From UBA7672 sp963784415 (GTDB lineage: Bacteria; Pseudomonadota; Alphaproteobacteria; Caulobacterales; Hyphomonadaceae): a stretch of 64,000 bases of DNA. Each line of letters starts with the position of its first letter. Position 1 is the first letter of the stretch. Below, piece after piece: positions 55,556-63,772 of this stretch. The notes under the pieces were generated by a model. It was not told the origin of the DNA. It did no database searches and worked only from the letters and a program-made list of their open reading frames with translations. Location: contig CAWARK010000004.1 in NCBI GenBank assembly GCA_963784415.1, forward strand, positions 62,001-126,000, read 5' to 3'. Made by a program: the position numbers and the translations under genes.

Positions 55556-56287
55556 CTAGGCGGAAGCCCTCATTTGCGCTTCCACCGCGCTGCGCCAGCC
55601 ATAAAAGCCGGCGTGTACTTCGTCCCAGCTCGGCAGCGCCCTCATCGTGCCGAGCCAGCGTGTGATGTTCGTATAGGCGCGGAGATCATAGCTGATCAGT
55701 TCGCCGGCGGTGACGATGCCGGAGCCGAAGTAGTCGGCGATGGTGATACTGTCGCCGCAGATGAAAGGCTTCGCGCCGATCCATGTATCCAGCGCCTTCA
55801 GGCGACGGGCGGCGCGCGGCTCGTGCAGGGCGATGAATTGCTGCTGGGCCGGGCCGGGCAACCGGTAGTGCGACAGCACGCGCGAATAGACGAGACCGTA
55901 GACATAGTCGCGCATCATGTACGTGTTGAAGAAATCCATCACCTCGTTGACCCGCGCCCGCGCCCGGAGATCCTTCGGGTAAGCGGGCGAGTCCGTGAGG
56001 TCTGCGAGATATTTCAGGATCGCAGAGCTTTCTGTCAGCACGAAGTCATCGTGCTGAAGCATCGGTACGGCCTGGTTGGCATTGAGGCGCGTGAAGGCGT
56101 CGCTGCGGTTCTCGTCCGAGAAAAGATCAACCAGCTGGTAGTCGAGCGGGATCGCGGTCTCGGTGGCGAACAGGATGACAGGACGGCAGGTCGTCGACGC
56201 CGGGTCATAGTGCAGGCGCAGAGTACCCGGCGCCTTCCTGGGGGAGGGAGGGGGGAGTTTCCTGGAAGGGGCCGGGGGGAGAGTCAT
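55556..56287 (-). CDS. Glutathione S-transferase family protein
   Basis: The product has about 243 residues. The thioredoxin-like half shows LRLHYDPASTTCRPVILFAT with a Ser/Cys-type active-site region, LNANQAVPMLQHDDFVLTES with the cis-Pro and the ES motif that bind glutathione, and AILKYLADL. The helical half has FICGDSITIADYFGSGIVTA, the folding-motif Asp. The start is uncertain (56287 or 56359); the longest frame would overlap the divergent LysR gene. The adjacent LysR regulator may control it. Confidence 0.88.
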   Translation of the reverse strand: MTLPPAPSRKLPPPSPRKAPGTLRLHYDPASTTCRPVILFATETAIPLDYQLVDLFSDENRSDAFTRLNANQAVPMLQHDDFVLTESSAILKYLADLTDSPAYPKDLRARARVNEVMDFFNTYMMRDYVYGLVYSRVLSHYRLPGPAQQQFIALHEPRAARRLKALDTWIGAKPFICGDSITIADYFGSGIVTAGELISYDLRAYTNITRWLGTMRALPSWDEVHAGFYGWRSAVEAQMRASA

Positions 56288-56446
56288 GAGGGGGAGGTCG
56301 CTCGTACGATTTGCTTCGTATTCTGTGAGTCGTCTTCTTGTCGGCGGTGTCTTTGACATCTCATCTGTGAAGCTGATGTACGGATTGTCGCACGAGTGCA
56401 CAATCCGAAGTATTGCAGAGCGTTCTGCGTTTATGCATAACAGATC

Positions 56447-57361
56447 ATGTTCGAATGGAGCGATCTGCGGCACTATCTGGCGGTGGCAAGAAGCGGTAGC
56501 ACCTTGTCTGCAGCCAAGATTTTGGGCTGTAACCAGACAACGGTCGCTCGCAGGATTGCTGCCCTGGAAGAGGCGCTCGGAGAAAAGCTCTTCGACAAAG
56601 CTGCGGGCGGATACCGTCTGACAGATGTAGGATCTGCAATGTTGCAGAATGCGGAGCGGGTTGAGTCAGAGGTCGAGGGCTTCAGCCGGCTGATCGCCCA
56701 GCGCAGCCGGAAGCTGCTCGGCATGATCCGGGTGACGACCAATGACGTGCTGGCTGACTGCCTGCTGACGCCGTGGCTGCGCGAGTTCACCCAACGCTTT
56801 CCGGTGGTTCAGGTCGAGACCATCATCACGGACCGCCGGCTGGATATCTCGCGCGGCGAGGCAGACATCGCGCTGCGCGCCAACACGTCGGCGGGGCCGC
56901 CGCTGGGCGAGGGCGTCACCACCCGGCGACTCGCGACGGGCAAGTGGGGCGTTTATGTCGCCAAGACCTACGCCGCGCAGCACGGGTCGCCGCACAATGC
57001 GGAAGAGCTGGCGAAGCATCCGATCATCGCGGGCGCCGGCGAACTCGCCCGGTTCGATCCGGCTTTCCTGAAGGAAGCCAAGGAGAAGGGCGCGGTGATC
57101 GTGCAGGCCTCATCCTCGATCCTCAATATCGCAGGGGCGATCCGGTCCGGCCTCGGCGTGGGCGGCATCCCCTGCATGCTGGGGGAACTCGATCCGGAGC
57201 TGCAGCTATGCTTCCTGTTCGATGAGGCGGACTACGAACTCATGCTGATCACCCGCGAGGAAATGCGGAATTTGCCGCATGTGCGCGCGTTCAACGATTT
57301 CATTGCTTCGCGAACGTCGGCTCTGCGTCATATGATCGAGGGGCGGGCGCAGAACCGATAG
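56447..57361 (+). CDS. LysR-family transcriptional regulator
   Basis: The 304-residue product has an N-terminal winged helix (WSDLRHYLAVARSGSTLSAA, NQTTVARRIAALEEALGEKL) and a periplasmic-binding-protein-like effector domain (QRFPVVQVETIITDRRLDIS, GVGGIPCMLGELDP). The recognition helix has NQTTVARRI in place of the more common SQPAVSRQI, which suggests an unusual operator. It diverges from the GST gene, the classical LysR-target layout. Confidence 0.93.
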   Translation: MFEWSDLRHYLAVARSGSTLSAAKILGCNQTTVARRIAALEEALGEKLFDKAAGGYRLTDVGSAMLQNAERVESEVEGFSRLIAQRSRKLLGMIRVTTNDVLADCLLTPWLREFTQRFPVVQVETIITDRRLDISRGEADIALRANTSAGPPLGEGVTTRRLATGKWGVYVAKTYAAQHGSPHNAEELAKHPIIAGAGELARFDPAFLKEAKEKGAVIVQASSSILNIAGAIRSGLGVGGIPCMLGELDPELQLCFLFDEADYELMLITREEMRNLPHVRAFNDFIASRTSALRHMIEGRAQNR

Positions 57362-57414
57362 GTCGCCAACTGCCCGCATAACCGCACTGCAATATCGCTC
57401 TGGGAGGGCGCAGG

Positions 57415-58194
57415 ATGGGATATCTCAGGCTCCGGCAGATCTGCCTGGTCGCGACAGACCTCGCGACGGTCGAGAAACAGATTGCCGATGTGCTCGGCCT
57501 CGAAATCTGTTTCCGCGATCCAGGTGTCGGCAAGTACGGCCTGCACAATGCACTGTTCGCGGCGGGCGGCACGTTCCTCGAAGTGGTCTCGCCGACCAAG
57601 CCGGACACGGCGGCGGGCCGTTACATCGAGCGCCGCAAGGGCGATGGCGGCTACATGTACATCATCGACTGCGACAACCTTGAAGCGCGTCGCGAGCACT
57701 TCAAGGCCGAGGGCGTGCGCATGGTCGAAGACCTCAACTCGACAGAGTGGGGGCTGACGGGCGAGGCGCTGCACCTGCATCCGCGCGACACCGGCGGGTG
57801 CCTCCTGTCGGTCGATCGGCACTCGCCGGGAACCGACATGATGGGGTCCTACAAATGGGCGGGACCTAAATGGCAGGAGCATGATCGCTCGCAGACGATC
57901 ACACAGATCATCGGCGCCGCGATCCAGTCAGCCGATCCGGCGGATCTCGCGGCCAAGTGGAGCCACCTGCTGCAACGGCCGCTGCGCAAGGCCGAGACCG
58001 GCGGCATGGACATCCATCTCGATCAGGGCTTCGTGCATTTCGGTCCGCTGCGCGATGACCGCGGTGAAGGGTTGAGGGCGGTGTTCCTGAAGACGAAGGA
58101 CAAGGCGACGGTGCTGGCCAACGCCGAGAAAGCGGGCGTGCATCGCGGCGATGACTATGTCGATCTCGCCGGCGTGCGGTTCATGCTGGTGTGA
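57415..58194 (+). CDS. VOC superfamily protein, two modules
   Basis: The 259-residue product holds two paired VOC modules: YLRLRQICLVATDLATVEKQ at the N-terminus with LFAAGGTFLEVVSPTKPDTA, and the second from TQIIGAAIQSADPADLAAKW to FVHFGPLRDDRGEGLRAVFL. Such two-module proteins include ring-cleaving dioxygenase-like and glyoxalase-like enzymes. The N-module Glu (FLEVVSP) is a plausible metal ligand. Substrate not readable. It lies 54 bp after the LysR gene on the same strand. Confidence 0.85.
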   Translation: MGYLRLRQICLVATDLATVEKQIADVLGLEICFRDPGVGKYGLHNALFAAGGTFLEVVSPTKPDTAAGRYIERRKGDGGYMYIIDCDNLEARREHFKAEGVRMVEDLNSTEWGLTGEALHLHPRDTGGCLLSVDRHSPGTDMMGSYKWAGPKWQEHDRSQTITQIIGAAIQSADPADLAAKWSHLLQRPLRKAETGGMDIHLDQGFVHFGPLRDDRGEGLRAVFLKTKDKATVLANAEKAGVHRGDDYVDLAGVRFMLV

Positions 58195-58197
58195 GGA

Positions 58198-58863
58198 TCA
58201 GAGCGTCCATACGCGGGCCGTTTTCACTGGATGGTTTTCGATCTCGGTTGTTGTCTCGACGGCGTACTCTGCGACCTGCCTGAACGCATCACGCGGAAAA
58301 TACGTGCGGCCAGGATCGCCCGCGAGAATGGTTGAGCCGTTGGCGCGGCAGCGTTCGAGCATGGCGCGGAACAGGCGGGCGGGCGTCTGCTCGTAGAAAA
58401 CGTCGGCAGCGAGGATGACGTCGTAGTCGGGTGGGTTGCCGTCGAGCAGGTTGCCGCCGTGATAATTGATCGCGACCCCATTCAATTCCGCATTCAGGGC
58501 GACGGCGGCTTCGCACATCGGGTCGATGTCGTTGGCGACGACTTCGGCAGCGCCAGCGAGCGCTGCGGCGATGGCGACGAGGCCGGAGCCGGACGCGAGA
58601 TCGAGCACCAGCTTGCCACGGACAGTCTCGGGGTGATCGAGCACGTAGCGCGCCAGCGCCTGTCCGCCCGCCCACGGGAAGGCCCAGAAGGGCGGGGCGA
58701 TATTGACCTCGGCGAGGTCCTTTTCAGTCGCCTCCCAGATCGGTGTCAGTTCGTCGGCGGTATAGAGCCGGATCGGCAGGCCGGGGGCCGGGGCGATGCG
58801 GGTGTTGGCGCGGATGAAGGCCTTAGCCTCCTCCAGTGTCGCGATTGCACGCTTGCCTTGCAC
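58198..58863 (-). CDS. Class I SAM methyltransferase (ETFB-lysine / NNMT-like group)
   Basis: The 221-residue product starts at GTG with GAGAGG upstream. Family landmarks: PPFWAFPWAGGQALARYVLD, motif I LVLDLASGSGLVAIAAALAG, motif II VVANDIDPMCEAAVALNAEL, and DYDVILAADVFYEQTPARLF. This arrangement belongs to the protein-lysine methyltransferase group that includes ETFB-KMT. A protein substrate is likely but not proven. It is antiparallel to cdd, 42 bp apart. Confidence 0.85.
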   Translation of the reverse strand: MQGKRAIATLEEAKAFIRANTRIAPAPGLPIRLYTADELTPIWEATEKDLAEVNIAPPFWAFPWAGGQALARYVLDHPETVRGKLVLDLASGSGLVAIAAALAGAAEVVANDIDPMCEAAVALNAELNGVAINYHGGNLLDGNPPDYDVILAADVFYEQTPARLFRAMLERCRANGSTILAGDPGRTYFPRDAFRQVAEYAVETTTEIENHPVKTARVWTL

Positions 58864-58905
58864 GCCATCCCTCTCCAGATTGCCCAGCCCTGAAGGTCAG
58901 AGCCG

Positions 58906-59313
58906 ATGCCAGACGCCGCCACATTTGCCAGATTAGTTGATGCCGCGCGGGAGGCACGGGCGAACGCCCATGCTCCCTACTCGAAATTCCACGTCGGTGC
59001 AGCCGTGCTGCTCGACAATGGCCATAGCGTGACTGGCGCCAATGTCGAGAACGCCAGCTATGGGCTGACCTGCTGCGCAGAGCGCGTCGCGATCTTTTCG
59101 GCCCGCACCCAGCATCCGCGCGCCCGGATCATCGCACTGGCGGTGAGCGCCGGGGCCGATGACTTCGTGCACGAAACCCATCACACCCGCATGCCGTGCG
59201 GCGCGTGTCGGCAGGTGATGATCGAGTTCATGACTGCCGATGCGCCGATCTGGATCGACGGCGTCGGCCAGCGACCGCTTTCTGATCTACTTCCTGTTCC
59301 CTTCAAGCTCTGA
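58906..59313 (+). CDS. cdd: Cytidine deaminase
   Basis: The 135-residue product is a tetrameric-type CDA. Zinc site: TCCAERVAIF with the catalytic Glu and first Cys; PCGACRQVMIEF with the other two Cys. NAHAPYSKFHVGAAVLLDNG and GANVENASYGLTC bind the nucleoside. It converts cytidine and deoxycytidine to uridine forms in pyrimidine salvage. The next gene starts 12 bp on. Confidence 0.96.
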   Translation: MPDAATFARLVDAAREARANAHAPYSKFHVGAAVLLDNGHSVTGANVENASYGLTCCAERVAIFSARTQHPRARIIALAVSAGADDFVHETHHTRMPCGACRQVMIEFMTADAPIWIDGVGQRPLSDLLPVPFKL

Positions 59314-59324
59314 CGGATACCGAC

Positions 59325-60197
59325 ATGCCCGATTTCACGATGTTCGATTTCAAGGTCACAGATGGCGTTGCGGTTGCGACGTTCAACCGGCCCGACAAGA
59401 TGAACACGTTCACGCCGGTCGTTATGCGCGAGATGATCGAGCTGTTTGACACGACCGACGCCGATGACAGCGTGCGCGCCGTCGTGATCACGGGATCGGG
59501 CCGTGCGTTCTGCGCCGGGGCAGAGCTTGGCATCGCGGGTGGCGATACGTTCAACTATGCCAAGCGCGCAGCAGGAGACGAGATCATTGCGAACGGCATT
59601 CGGCGCGATGGCGGCGGACGCGTGGTGTTGCGCATTTTCCGTAGTCTGAAGCCAGTGATCGCGGCAGTGAACGGCGCGGCGGTTGGTGTTGGCGCGACCA
59701 TGCAGTTGCCGATGGATTTCCGTCTGGCGTCGACCAATGCGAAATTCGGCTTTGTGTTCTCGCGTCGCGGCATCACGCCGGAGGCCTGCTCGAGCTGGTT
59801 CCTGCCGCGCCTTGTCGGCATTCCGACGGCGCTTGACTGGACCTATTCCGGCCGCGTGTTCGACGCGAACGAAGCGAAGGCCAGCGGCCTAATCCAGTCG
59901 CTGCACGAGCCGGACGCGCTGCTGCCGGCGGCGATGGAGCTGGCCCACAAGGTGACCGAGAAATCGGCGCCGGTGTCGATCGCCGTCGCGCGTCAGATGA
60001 TGTGGCGCATGATGGGCGCCGAGCATCCGATGGACGCGCACAAGATCGACAGTCGCGCGCTTCAGGGCCGTGGCCAGTCGAGCGATGTGAAGGAAGGTAT
60101 TGCCTCCTTCATGGAGAAGCGCGATCCGCATTTCCCGAACGGCGTCGCCAACGACTTCCCGGCGGACCTCTTCGCGGCCGAGCCGGATTTCGAATAG
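59325..60197 (+). CDS. Enoyl-CoA hydratase/isomerase family protein
   Basis: The 290-residue product belongs to the crotonase fold. VAVATFNRPDKMNTFTPVVM starts it; the oxyanion-hole segments are GRAFCAGAELGIAG and AVNGAAVGVGATMQLPMDFR. The catalytic Glu region around SRRGITPEACSSWFLPRLVG holds one Glu (TPEACS), as in enoyl-CoA isomerase-type members. It acts on short- to medium-chain enoyl-CoA in beta-oxidation or related steps. It ends 3 bp from the convergent pyk gene. Confidence 0.92.
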   Translation: MPDFTMFDFKVTDGVAVATFNRPDKMNTFTPVVMREMIELFDTTDADDSVRAVVITGSGRAFCAGAELGIAGGDTFNYAKRAAGDEIIANGIRRDGGGRVVLRIFRSLKPVIAAVNGAAVGVGATMQLPMDFRLASTNAKFGFVFSRRGITPEACSSWFLPRLVGIPTALDWTYSGRVFDANEAKASGLIQSLHEPDALLPAAMELAHKVTEKSAPVSIAVARQMMWRMMGAEHPMDAHKIDSRALQGRGQSSDVKEGIASFMEKRDPHFPNGVANDFPADLFAAEPDFE

Positions 60198-60200
60198 GCG

Positions 60201-61604
60201 CTACTTCCGCTCCACGACCTTGATCGTGTCCGTCGAGTTGTCGGAGGCGTAGGGATAGCCCGCCGTGATGACGAAGCGCTTCACGCTGTTGGTGGCTTCG
60301 TGACGGCTGACGGCGTCGAGGATGTCATCGAAGCTGCGCGGCTCTTCCGGTTCGAGATCTGCATTGACGCCCCAGACCAGCGAGAGCTTGCGCGCCGTCG
60401 CGATGTTTGGCGTGAGGGCATGAATCGGCTGCTTGGGCCGTGTCGCGGAAACGCGCTGAGCCGATGAGCCGGAGCGCGTGAAAACGACGAGTGGGCAATC
60501 GAGATCGTCGGCGAGTTTGGTCGCGGCGGCGGCGCAAGCATCTGCAGTTGATGGCGCGATCGCTGGCACGACTGGGAAAGAAGGATTCGCGTCGCGGTCG
60601 GCTTCGATCGCACGGATGATGCGGTCCATGATGGCGACGGCTGCGGTGGGGTGGCGGCCGACGGCGGACTCAGCGGAGAGCATCACGGCGTCTGCGCCCT
60701 GATAGACGGCGGTGGCGACGTCGTTGGCTTCGGCGCGGGTTGGGACGAGAGCCTCGATCATCGATTCGAGCATATGGGTCGCGACGATGACCGGCTTGCC
60801 GTGCGCGCGGGCGGTGCGGACGATGCGGCGCTGGGCGATGGGCACCTGCTCGGGCGAGAGTTCGACGCCGAGGTCGCCGCGCGCGACCATGACGGCGTCG
60901 GAGGCCGCCACGATGGCTTCGAGTTCGTCGAGGGCGGCGGGCTTTTCGATCTTGGAGACAATGGGAATGCCGCTGCCGAAAATCTCGCGCGCCATCAGGA
61001 CGTCGGCGGCGCGTTGGACGAAGGAGAGGGCGATGTAGTCGACGCCCTGGCTGATGGCGAAGTGGCCATCGGCGATGTCTTTTTCGGTGAGGGCGGGAAT
61101 CGGGATCGGCCGGCCGGGCGCGGCGATGCCTTTGCGGCTCATGAGTTTGCCGGGGGCGACGGGGCGGGCGATGCGGGTATCGCCGTCGACCTTGACGATG
61201 TGGAGCATCATCTTGCCGTCGTCGATCAGGAGCTTGTCGCCGAGTTGCAGCGAGGCGACGAGTTCGGGGTGGGGGATCGGGACAATGTCGGGGTCCATCG
61301 ATGTGGACGCCGCGATGAGACGGAGTTCGGACGACATGCGGACATCGACGAAGCCGCCGGGTAGGTCGCCGATGCGGAGTTTCGGTCCCTGCAAGTCGGC
61401 GAGGATGGCGACGGGATGGCCGAGCGATTTTTCGGCTTCGCGGGCGGCGGCGATGCGGGCGCCGTGCTGGGCGTGATCGCCGTGGGAGAAGTTGACGCGG
61501 AAGAGATCGACGCCGGCGCGGAGGAGCTCCTCCATCTTGAGGGCGCCGTCGCTGGCGGGGCCGAGCGTGGCGAGAATCTTGGTGCGGCGGCGGATTGAGA
61601 ACAT
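60201..61604 (-). CDS. pyk: Pyruvate kinase
   Basis: The 467-residue product starts MFSIRRRTKILATLGPASDG. Substrate motifs: AGVDLFRVNFSHGDHAQHG, ILADLQGPKLRIGDLPGGF, the catalytic Lys in GIPIVSKIEKPAALDELEAI, and VMVARGDLGVELSPEQVPIA. The family ATQMLESM appears as ATHMLESM; the rest of PTRAEANDVATAVYQGADAV is standard. It makes ATP and pyruvate from PEP. The C-terminal regulatory domain is complete. Confidence 0.97.
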   Translation of the reverse strand: MFSIRRRTKILATLGPASDGALKMEELLRAGVDLFRVNFSHGDHAQHGARIAAAREAEKSLGHPVAILADLQGPKLRIGDLPGGFVDVRMSSELRLIAASTSMDPDIVPIPHPELVASLQLGDKLLIDDGKMMLHIVKVDGDTRIARPVAPGKLMSRKGIAAPGRPIPIPALTEKDIADGHFAISQGVDYIALSFVQRAADVLMAREIFGSGIPIVSKIEKPAALDELEAIVAASDAVMVARGDLGVELSPEQVPIAQRRIVRTARAHGKPVIVATHMLESMIEALVPTRAEANDVATAVYQGADAVMLSAESAVGRHPTAAVAIMDRIIRAIEADRDANPSFPVVPAIAPSTADACAAAATKLADDLDCPLVVFTRSGSSAQRVSATRPKQPIHALTPNIATARKLSLVWGVNADLEPEEPRSFDDILDAVSRHEATNSVKRFVITAGYPYASDNSTDTIKVVERK

Positions 61605-61722
61605 GGGGCAGGGTCCCGGGTGATTCGCCGGGACGGTAGGGCGTAATGGCGGGGAGGGGGAGAGGGCATGTGGATGCGCTCCCTGCGGCGTGGAGGCCGG
61701 GGTTCGGGCGGGGAGAGTGTGG

Positions 61723-61740
61723 GCCTGAGTTAGATCAGGC
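61723..61740 (-). terminator. Conserved end hairpin of cassette copy 3
   Basis: On the minus strand this is GCCTGATCTAACTCAGGC, identical over 18 nt to 11092-11109, and again containing the stop codon of the small ORF. No T-run follows. Confidence 0.45.
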
Positions 61741-62245
61741 TGGGCGTGTGCTCGCGGTTGTCATCCCGGCCAAGCGCAGCGCGAGCCGGGATCCATTTTG
61801 CAAATTCTGATTGCGGACAAATGGGTCCCGGATAGCCGCGATGCGGCTTCCGGGATGACAAGCTGTGAGCTTGGCTCCTGGGTTCCGGGTCTGCGGCGCG
61901 TTGCGCCTTCGCCCGGAATGACAGGGAGAGTTGCGCGTAGGATGAGCGCGCGTTGCGCGCTGACTGGATCCCGGCCTCCGCCGGGAACGCGTGTTCCACG
62001 CTTCCGATGGAGAGGCCGGTTGGTTCGGCCCGATGTGCTTCCTGATGATTGCCACTCGTCGCTCGGGGCAGGTCTGCGTGCGACGCTTTCGTGTGGCATT
62101 CACGTGTGCGGCGGACGAGGACCATCTGGAGGGTTGAGACGGCGTTGGACACAAGCTCGGCGAACAGCATCAGCACCGCATGCAGCCAGTGCTGCAGAGG
62201 CGGCGGGGTTCCGAGTCCGTGTGATGCGGGTCGTGCTGGTGTCAT
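61730..62245 (-). CDS. Small hydrophobic protein of the repeat cassette, copy 3
   Basis: The frame encodes 171 residues. Its first 80 align with copy 1 (10557-11102): GTPPPLQHWLHAVLMLFAEL, VSNAVS and TRECHTKASHADLPRATS. The hydrophobic segment lies at about residues 22-42. Beyond residue 85 the frame runs through REP-type repeats (HAFPAEAGIQ is a translated palindrome). It stops within the hairpin shared with copy 1. It has a -10-like ACTATA (TATAGT on the minus strand) 7 nt before the ATG and no Shine-Dalgarno. Function unknown. Confidence 0.5.
   Translation of the reverse strand: MTPARPASHGLGTPPPLQHWLHAVLMLFAELVSNAVSTLQMVLVRRTRECHTKASHADLPRATSGNHQEAHRAEPTGLSIGSVEHAFPAEAGIQSARNARSSYAQLSLSFRAKAQRAADPEPRSQAHSLSSRKPHRGYPGPICPQSEFAKWIPARAALGRDDNREHTPSLI
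61758..61995. repeat. REP-type palindromes inside cassette copy 3
   Basis: Several CCCGG-type palindromic units lie here, for example ATCCCGGCC ... GCCGGGATCC (61763-61793), TCCCGGATAGCCGCGATGCG with its partner around 61826-61859, and ATCCCGGCCTCCGCCGGGAA at about 61968. They separate the conserved 5' and 3' parts of the cassette. Confidence 0.7.
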
Positions 62246-62398
62246 GGGCAGGACTATACGCCTGCACGGAGCCCGGCCGATTTGCCAAACGCCAATCCAG
62301 CATACTTTTGAGGCAAGTGACTGAGATTGCTTGGGAAGATTGTTCCGCGTCTGTTGGATAGGCCCGGGGGCTGTCCAACAAAATGCGGTGTAACTCTC
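62246..62398 (-). repeat. 153-bp conserved element, copy 3
   Basis: On the minus strand it begins GAGAGTTACACCGCATTTTG, one base after the stop of the serine hydrolase gene. It keeps the TGTTGGA / TCCAACA hairpin, GGCAAATCGGCCGGGCTCC and TATAGT 7 nt before the ATG at 62245. Its length (153 bp) equals that of copy 1. Confidence 0.8.
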
Positions 62399-62399
62399 G

Positions 62400-63692
62400 C
62401 TAGTTCGCGAGCGCCTTGTAGACCAGCTGCTGGGATTCGGTTCGGAGGTTGATGGCGCCGGGGCCGGGATTGCCGCGGCGCTGGATCATGCCGACGAAGC
62501 CGACATTGTTGGCGGGGTCGATCCAGAACCAGGTGCCGTCGATGCCGAACCAGTCGTAAGTACCGACGGGTGTCGGCGCTGCATCGGTGGGAGCTGCAAG
62601 TTTGACGGCGCCGCCCCAGCCGAAGCCGCCGCCGCCGAAGACGCCTTTGGTGTCGCCGATGTGGTTGGTCATCATGACCTTCACGGTTTCGGGCTTGAGG
62701 ATTTGCTTCCCGTCGAGCGTGCCTTTGTTGAGCACCATCTGCACGAAGCGGACATAGTCGTGCGTCGTGGAGGTGAGACCGCCGCCGCCGGATTCGTGGT
62801 GGTTGGGGACGGTGAAGCTGTAGCCATCGGGGAAGACTTCGCGTTCGCCGGTCGTCGCGTTGCGCTGGTAGACCGTGGCGACACGGGTCTTGTAGTCGGC
62901 GTCGGAAACAAAGAACGCGGTGTGATTCATGCCCAATGGCGTGAAAACGTTCTGCTTGAGATAGTTGCCGAGCGTCTGGCCTGTGATCTTCTCGAGGGCG
63001 GCGGCCTGCACGTCGACGGTGTAGGAATAGCTCCAGCGCTCGCCGGGTTGGAACAGGAGCGGAATGTCCCTGAGGCGGTTCATCGCAGCCTGCAGGTTGG
63101 GCTGAGCGTGCGGGTTGTCGCGCTGGAATTCCTTGTCGACGGCGTTGTTGGCCGAGAGGCCGTAGCCGAAGCCGGCAGTGTGGGTCATCACCTCGTTCAT
63201 GTTGGGTGCGCGGGTGGCGGGCACGAGACCGTCGGTGATCGAATCTGCCTTGGTGGCGACTTTCAGATCGCCGAGTTCGGGCAGGAATTTCGTGATCGGA
63301 TCTTCCGGCTTCCACTTGCCCTGTTCCCAGAGCTGCATCATGGCGACGCCGACGATCGGCTTCGTCATGGAGCGGATGCGATAGATCGTGTCCTCGGTGA
63401 CGGGTGGGCCGTTGTACGACTGGGCGCCAAAGGTGTTGAAGGCGATGACCTCGCCATCCTTCACCAGGGCGTATTCGAGGCCGGCGACTTCGGACTTGTC
63501 GACGGCTTCCTTGAGGCGCGCGTCGAGCGCCTTGAGGCCTTCTGCGGAGAAGGATGATTGCGTGGCGACGACGTCGGCAGCTGTGGGCCATGCGGTTGTG
63601 GCGCCGCCGCCCATCGTGGTGCAGGCGACGAGGACAGTGGCGAGGCCGGCGGCGAGCCAGATTTTTCCGACGGACATCAGGTTGCGCGACAT
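62400..63692 (-). CDS. Serine hydrolase of the class C beta-lactamase / esterase fold, lipoprotein
   Basis: The 430-residue product has a lipoprotein-like signal (KIWLAAGLATVLVACTT). Catalytic SxxK is in YRIRSMTKPIVGVAMM, YxN-like in ERWSYSYTVDVQAAALEKIT and a C-terminal GTWFWIDPANNVGFVGMI. The HTAGFGYG segment is typical of EstB-like esterases and D-aminopeptidase relatives. It hydrolyses an ester or amide in the envelope. A partial paralogue lies upstream on the same strand, so the two arose by duplication. Confidence 0.9.
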   Translation of the reverse strand: MSRNLMSVGKIWLAAGLATVLVACTTMGGGATTAWPTAADVVATQSSFSAEGLKALDARLKEAVDKSEVAGLEYALVKDGEVIAFNTFGAQSYNGPPVTEDTIYRIRSMTKPIVGVAMMQLWEQGKWKPEDPITKFLPELGDLKVATKADSITDGLVPATRAPNMNEVMTHTAGFGYGLSANNAVDKEFQRDNPHAQPNLQAAMNRLRDIPLLFQPGERWSYSYTVDVQAAALEKITGQTLGNYLKQNVFTPLGMNHTAFFVSDADYKTRVATVYQRNATTGEREVFPDGYSFTVPNHHESGGGGLTSTTHDYVRFVQMVLNKGTLDGKQILKPETVKVMMTNHIGDTKGVFGGGGFGWGGAVKLAAPTDAAPTPVGTYDWFGIDGTWFWIDPANNVGFVGMIQRRGNPGPGAINLRTESQQLVYKALAN

Positions 63693-63714
63693 GATCCGTG
63701 TCTCCGTTGTGATC

Positions 63715-63755
63715 AAAAAAAGGGCGGCGTTGAGCCCATGTCCTCAACGCCGCCC
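63715..63755 (-). terminator. Rho-independent terminator between the serine hydrolase genes
   Basis: Perfect 13-bp stem (GGGCGGCGTTGAG / CTCAACGCCGCCC), 8-nt loop, followed on the minus strand by seven T. Confidence 0.92.
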
Positions 63756-63772
63756 GATGCAATGCACGTTCG

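Noticed and set aside
60651..61364. A 237-codon plus-strand frame inside pyk
   Set aside because: Antisense to the pyruvate kinase core; Gly/Asp/Val-rich and without a ribosome site.
62661..63557. A 298-codon plus-strand frame opposite the serine hydrolase
   Set aside because: Shadow of the hydrolase gene, with no domain of its own.
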